This document shows, piece by piece, positions 30,744 to 34,093 of a stretch of DNA of 34,093 bases. Origin of the DNA: JBBRMQ01 sp038230775 (lineage in GTDB: Bacteria; Acidobacteriota; Thermoanaerobaculia; Gp7-AA8). The DNA lies in NCBI GenBank assembly GCA_038230775.1, contig JBBRMQ010000013.1, forward strand, positions 1-34,093, given 5' to 3'. The notes beneath the pieces were generated by a model. The model was not told the DNA's origin, ran no database searches, and was given only the letters and a program-made list of their open reading frames with translations. The first letter of the stretch is position 1, and every line of letters starts with the position of its first letter. Made by a program: the position numbers and the translations under genes.

Positions 30744-31095
30744 TATCGAACGGCTTCGGCAGAAAGGCACAAACCCCTTTGTCGATGGCATTGGCGAGCT
30801 CGGGCCCGCGGTTCGCGCTGATCACGATGACCGGGATCTTCGACAGCTCAGGGTCCTCGCCGCGTTCGCGCAGGACTTCCCAACCCGAGACCAGCGGCAT
30901 CATCAGATCGAGCACGACGACTGAGGGGCGCACGCGCCGCATCTCGTCCAGCGCCTCACGCCCGTTCGCCGCCTCGGCAAACTGGTACCCGTCGCGCCGG
31001 AGCGCGGCGATGATCATCCGCCGGATGTTCGAGTCGTCGTCGACGACCAGCACACAAACGTCACTCGAGCTCAATCGGTTGGGAACGGCATGCAC
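30694..31095 (-). CDS. Single-domain response regulator (CheY-like receiver)
   Basis: 133 residues from a GTG at 31095; an alternative GTG at 31188 would add 31 residues read from a repeat region, which I think less likely. One receiver domain: acidic pocket VVDDD (19-21), phosphoacceptor Asp63 (VVVLDLMMP), Ser92 (VISAN) and Lys114 (LPKPF). There is no output domain, so it must act by protein interaction or phosphotransfer. No histidine kinase gene is nearby. The last 50 bases overlap maeB. Confidence 0.88.
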   Translation of the reverse strand: MHAVPNRLSSSDVCVLVVDDDSNIRRMIIAALRRDGYQFAEAANGREALDEMRRVRPSVVVLDLMMPLVSGWEVLRERGEDPELSKIPVIVISANRGPELANAIDKGVCAFLPKPFDISALSSLVRSYVPAHP

Positions 31096-31148
31096 AACGG
31101 GTGCCCCTACGGAACAAGCCTCGCTGTGACAATGTTTTGCCCGGAGAT

Positions 31149-31222
31149 GGTAGGACCGGTAAGGCGGTAGGAACGGTAGCTCGGTCACCCGTCCTACAGT
31201 TTCTACGGCCTTACTTCCTTAC
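31149..31222. repeat. Degenerate inverted GGTAGGA-type short repeats
   Basis: The left part has GGTAGGA, GGTAAGG, GGTAGGA, GGTAG units at 8-9 base steps (31149-31179). The right part (31190-31222) has inverse units CCTAC, TCTAC, CTTAC, CTTAC. Spacing is less regular than in the GACNNNN arrays. It lies between the divergent response regulator and mnmA. Confidence 0.45.
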
Positions 31223-31226
31223 TTTT

Positions 31227-32312
31227 ATGAAAGTCGCTGTCGCGATGTCGGGCGGCGTCGATTCGTCGACGGCCGCGTACATGCTGAAGGCCGCGGGCCA
31301 CGACGTCGTCGGTCTGTCCATGCAGATGTACGACAACCTGACGAACGCCGACACGACCTACGGCGGCTGCTGCACGATCGATGATCTCGCCGACGCGCGC
31401 CGCGTCGCGTGGAAGCTGGAGATCCCGCACTTCACATTGAACCTGGAGCAGAACTTTCACGAGAAGGTGATTGCGCCGTTCGTGCAGTCGTATCTGTCCG
31501 GCACCACGCCGAGCCCGTGCGTGCTCTGCAACACGCACGTGAAGTTCGACCTCTTTCATCAGAAGGCGCAGGCCATCGGCGCGGAGAAGATCGCGACCGG
31601 CCACTACGCCCGCATCACGAAGAACGACGGAACGTTCGAGCTCCGCAAGGCGCGCGATCTTGCGAAGGATCAGTCGTACTTTCTCTTCGAGCTCTCGCAG
31701 GCGCAGCTGTCCGAGGCGCTGTTTCCGTTAGGCGAACTGACCAAGCCCGAGGTTCGTGTCATCGCCGAGGAGGCGGGCCTGTCGGTGGCGAGGAAAAAGG
31801 AGTCGTACGAAATCTGCTTCGTCCCGCAGAAGGACGGATACGCCGCCATCGTCGAGCGTGAGGCGGGCGTCACTCCCGGCGAGCACGCGGGTGACATCGT
31901 CGATATGGACGGGAACGTCATCGGCCGTCACGACGGCTACTACCACTTCACGATCGGGCAGCGCCGCGGTCTGCAGATCGGCGGATCGCCGGATCGGACC
32001 TACGTCATCGACGTGAATCCGTTTTCGAAGCGCGTCACCGTGGGTCCGGTCGAAGCGCTCGAGCGCGACGAGCTCGTCGCCGAGCGCGTCCACTGGATCA
32101 GCGGCATCACGCCGTCGGCACCTGTCGAAGCGCAGGCGCGCGTGAGATCGCGGTCCGCCGATGTCGCCGTGACCATCACGCTTCTCGACGGCGACCGTGC
32201 AACGCTGCGTTTTGCACAGAAGCTGCGCGGTGTCGCTCCCGGCCAGGCCGTCGTCTTCTACGACGATGACCTCTGCCTCGGCGGCGGCTGGATCACGACG
32301 AACGACCGTTAA
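31227..32312 (+). CDS. mnmA: MnmA, tRNA-specific 2-thiouridylase
   Basis: 361 residues from the ATG at 31227 (MKVAVAMSGGVDSSTAA); the frame upstream is repeat sequence. MnmA adds sulfur at U34 of tRNAs for Glu, Gln and Lys. The PP-loop SGGVDSS (8-14) binds ATP; the catalytic pair is Cys101 (CVLCN) and Cys197 (YEICFVPQ). TIGQRRGLQIGG is typical of the central domain. No Shine-Dalgarno is visible. Its stop shares TTAA with the convergent rhomboid gene. Confidence 0.95.
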   Translation: MKVAVAMSGGVDSSTAAYMLKAAGHDVVGLSMQMYDNLTNADTTYGGCCTIDDLADARRVAWKLEIPHFTLNLEQNFHEKVIAPFVQSYLSGTTPSPCVLCNTHVKFDLFHQKAQAIGAEKIATGHYARITKNDGTFELRKARDLAKDQSYFLFELSQAQLSEALFPLGELTKPEVRVIAEEAGLSVARKKESYEICFVPQKDGYAAIVEREAGVTPGEHAGDIVDMDGNVIGRHDGYYHFTIGQRRGLQIGGSPDRTYVIDVNPFSKRVTVGPVEALERDELVAERVHWISGITPSAPVEAQARVRSRSADVAVTITLLDGDRATLRFAQKLRGVAPGQAVVFYDDDLCLGGGWITTNDR

Positions 32313-33628
32313 GCCTGGAGCTGCGAGAGACGCGCATCGATCGTTGCTCGCACCTCGGCCGAGCACGTGCTGTGCGACTTCGCGCTGATCAGCGCTTTGC
32401 GTGCGCCGATGACGTCGCCGCTCATCTTCTTCAGCGCGCCGAGGCGCATGAGGTGACGGACGGTGTTCGGTCCGGACGGGTCGAGCTGGCAGGTACGTTC
32501 GTACGCGATCGTCGCGACGTCATAGGCCAGGTTGCGATCGGCAAACGCGGCGGCCTGCGCACAAAAGCGTGCGTCTTGCGAAGCGGGTACTGCGTCGCGG
32601 ATGAGATCCAGTGCGGTCTGCAACTCCTCGTCGTTCGCCGGTTTCACGCTGAGGAACGCGTTCAGCTCAGCCTCTCTCGCCGCGACGTCCTCTGTTTCGA
32701 GGGCGCGCGTCAGATGCTCATTCAGGATCCACGTCGTCTGTTTCTCGACTTCGGGCGCGACGACTTTCTCCTCATACTTCGCGAGCTTCAAGCCGGTGGC
32801 GAAGAAGGCTCCGAAAGCGAAGCCGCCGAGGTTCGCGATCGCACCGCCACCGTATTGCTTCGTCGAGGCCCAGAGTTGCAATGCCGCCCACAAGGGAATG
32901 ACAACCCAGGCCGGAACGAAGAACCGGAACCGGTGCTGCGGTCTCCAGATGAATGGAACGAAGACGAACTCGAGCCTCGCGTTGAAGAAGCGAATCAGGA
33001 ACGCGCCGACGACGGCCGACACCGCTCCCGAGGCGCCGAACATCCCCACCGCCGGATCCTTCGCATACGTTCCGTAGAAGACCGCTGCTGCGAATGCGCC
33101 GGCGAAATACAGCATCGCGAAGGCGGGACGCCCGAAGACATCTTCCAGATACGGCGCGGTCGAAAAGAGCACCAGGCTATCGCCTAACAGAGCGAGAAAG
33201 CTGAATTGCACCCACATCGACACCAGTACTTTGAACAGCGATGAGTCGGCAGGGACGTAGGAGTACCGCAACTGGCCGAGGTTGCGGTAATGGTCCACGA
33301 CGGAGGCGGCGAGATCGTCAAGTCTCTTCTGTGCCGCATCCGCCTGCTTTCGGTCGGCGTTGAGCGGACGATCGGCCATGTTGCCGGCGAGCTGCCGGTA
33401 CTTTTCCGGGCCGACGATTACCTCGAGCTGCTTCGGCAGCTTCACGTACGGATATTTCGAAATCAGAATGTCGATCGCCCGCACGTCCTCGACGAATCCG
33501 CGCTCCTCCCCGGCATGCAGCACGGCCAGAATGATGAACGAGGCGAAGTAGAAGGCGAGGATGCCGTAGGTGACCCAGGCGTGGCGCTGGATCACCGCTT
33601 TGTCCCGGCCGATGGGCAGCAGGATCAT
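32309..33628 (-). CDS. Rhomboid-family membrane protein, probably inactive, with C-terminal helical repeat tail
   Basis: 439 residues. Helix near 16-40, a periplasmic insert (about 42-125), then the rhomboid core (about 130-290). The serine motif is present (FGASGAVSAVVG, Ser200). The catalytic histidine motif AH-x-GG reads ANLGG, giving Asn266 (codon 32831-32833). The oxyanion HxxxN segment of helix 2 reads FLALLGDSL, without His or Asn. It should not be a working protease and may be a pseudo-rhomboid. Residues about 300-439 are helical, TPR-like (YERTCQLDPSGPNTVRHLM). Four-base convergent overlap with mnmA. Confidence 0.75.
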   Translation of the reverse strand: MILLPIGRDKAVIQRHAWVTYGILAFYFASFIILAVLHAGEERGFVEDVRAIDILISKYPYVKLPKQLEVIVGPEKYRQLAGNMADRPLNADRKQADAAQKRLDDLAASVVDHYRNLGQLRYSYVPADSSLFKVLVSMWVQFSFLALLGDSLVLFSTAPYLEDVFGRPAFAMLYFAGAFAAAVFYGTYAKDPAVGMFGASGAVSAVVGAFLIRFFNARLEFVFVPFIWRPQHRFRFFVPAWVVIPLWAALQLWASTKQYGGGAIANLGGFAFGAFFATGLKLAKYEEKVVAPEVEKQTTWILNEHLTRALETEDVAAREAELNAFLSVKPANDEELQTALDLIRDAVPASQDARFCAQAAAFADRNLAYDVATIAYERTCQLDPSGPNTVRHLMRLGALKKMSGDVIGARKALISAKSHSTCSAEVRATIDARLSQLQA

Positions 33629-33666
33629 TGGATCGCTGCTATTTTACGGGAACGGTCTGAGCGTTC

Positions 33667-33762
33667 TGTCATTCCGAGCGTAGCGAGGAACCGGTGTGGG
33701 TGGGTGGGGCGATCAACGTGCCACCCAACCCACACCGGTCCCTCGCGACGCTCGGGATGACA
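33667..33762. repeat. Long inverted repeat, GTCATyCCGAGCG family (second copy)
   Basis: Arms of 41-42 bases (33667-33707 and 33721-33762) are inverted near-copies with TGTCAT at the outer ends and ACCGGTGTGGG inward, the reverse of the arrangement at 18265-18370. It lies between glmS and the rhomboid gene. Confidence 0.85.
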
Positions 33763-33787
33763 TCAACAGCTCGGACGACTTCACACG

Positions 33788-34093
33788 CTACTCGACCGTA
33801 ACGCTCTTCGCCAGGTTGCGCGGCTGATCGACGTCGCATCCGCGGCGCAGCGCGATGTAGTACGAGAGCAACTGCATCGGCACCACGGACAGGATCGGCT
33901 GCAGCGGCTCGATCGTCCACGGAATCTCGATCACGTCGTCGGCGAAGTTCTTCATCGCATCGTCGTGTTCGTCACAGATGACGATCAGTTTTCCGTCACG
34001 AGCTTTCACTTCCTGCAGATTGGAAACGACCTTCTCGTACACCGGCGTATGCGTGGCGACAGCGACCACGGGAAGGTTTTCGTCGATCAGCGC
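33788..34093 (-). CDS. glmS: Glucosamine-6-phosphate synthase, C-terminal part (runs off the window)
   Basis: 101 codons are visible. ALIDENLPVVAVATH, a short variable stretch, PLQPILSVVPMQLLSYYIA and the ending CDVDQPRNLAKSVTVE are the C-terminal signature of GlmS, which makes glucosamine-6-phosphate from fructose-6-phosphate and glutamine for wall and LPS synthesis. The final loop carries the catalytic lysine (NLAKSVTVE). The N-terminal amidotransferase part lies beyond the right edge. Confidence 0.93.
   Translation of the reverse strand, partial: ALIDENLPVVAVATHTPVYEKVVSNLQEVKARDGKLIVICDEHDDAMKNFADDVIEIPWTIEPLQPILSVVPMQLLSYYIALRRGCDVDQPRNLAKSVTVE

Noticed and set aside
31101..31226. N-terminal extension of MnmA
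   Set aside because: Encoded by the short repeat region; the family starts at MKVAVAMSGG.

Overview
This is a GC-rich bacterial chromosome segment, most likely from an acidobacterium. Pointers are the Oar-type TonB-dependent receptor with an N-terminal carboxypeptidase-regulatory domain, the many ECF sigma factors, the tgt-yajC-secD-secF order, trmFO, a malic enzyme/phosphotransacetylase fusion, and many dispersed palindromic repeats. The phylum is inferred from gene content only. No phage, integrase, transposase or CRISPR array is seen.

Region 1 (1-3826, + strand) looks like an envelope metal/redox cluster. It holds the tail of an outer-membrane barrel, a secreted cupredoxin with a complete type-1 copper site, a diheme cytochrome c, and an exported HMA-thioredoxin fusion. 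The last gene is an outer-membrane beta-barrel whose signal peptide is separated from the barrel by two in-frame TGA codons (AYA-TGA-Pro-Ala-TGA-Ala). A hairpin with SECIS-like geometry follows. I read it as a candidate selenoprotein with a U-x-x-U motif at the start of the mature protein. Next (3909-4607) is an ECF sigma factor with a cysteine-rich C-terminus (CorE type), divergent from a 27-residue, six-cysteine, metallothionein-like peptide.

Region 2 (4617-13682) is accessory metabolism and regulation: an alpha/beta hydrolase divergent from a GntR/FCD regulator and a serine beta-lactamase-like enzyme, a pirin, an overlapping ECF sigma/VOC pair, a secreted metallo-beta-lactamase-fold protein, an AraC regulator, and a MocR-type regulator that has lost its PLP lysine. 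Region 3 (13672-23219, mostly - strand) has the TonB receptor, trmFO, a DUF3467 gene beside tRNA-Pro(GGG), a GHMP kinase with a large extra C-terminal domain, an M23 peptidase and a secreted protein of unknown function. Region 4 (23296-34093) is housekeeping: LolA-like, tgt-yajC-secDF, malic enzyme, a response regulator, mnmA, a probably inactive rhomboid, and the 3' end of glmS.

Two genome-scale patterns stand out. First, 7-base tandem repeats of the form GACNNNN occur as inverted pairs at four loci, each locus with its own version. One pair lies inside tgt, where it contributes codons and apparently the start region. Second, several palindromic (REP-like) families recur between genes, and one has also entered the tgt reading frame without breaking it.
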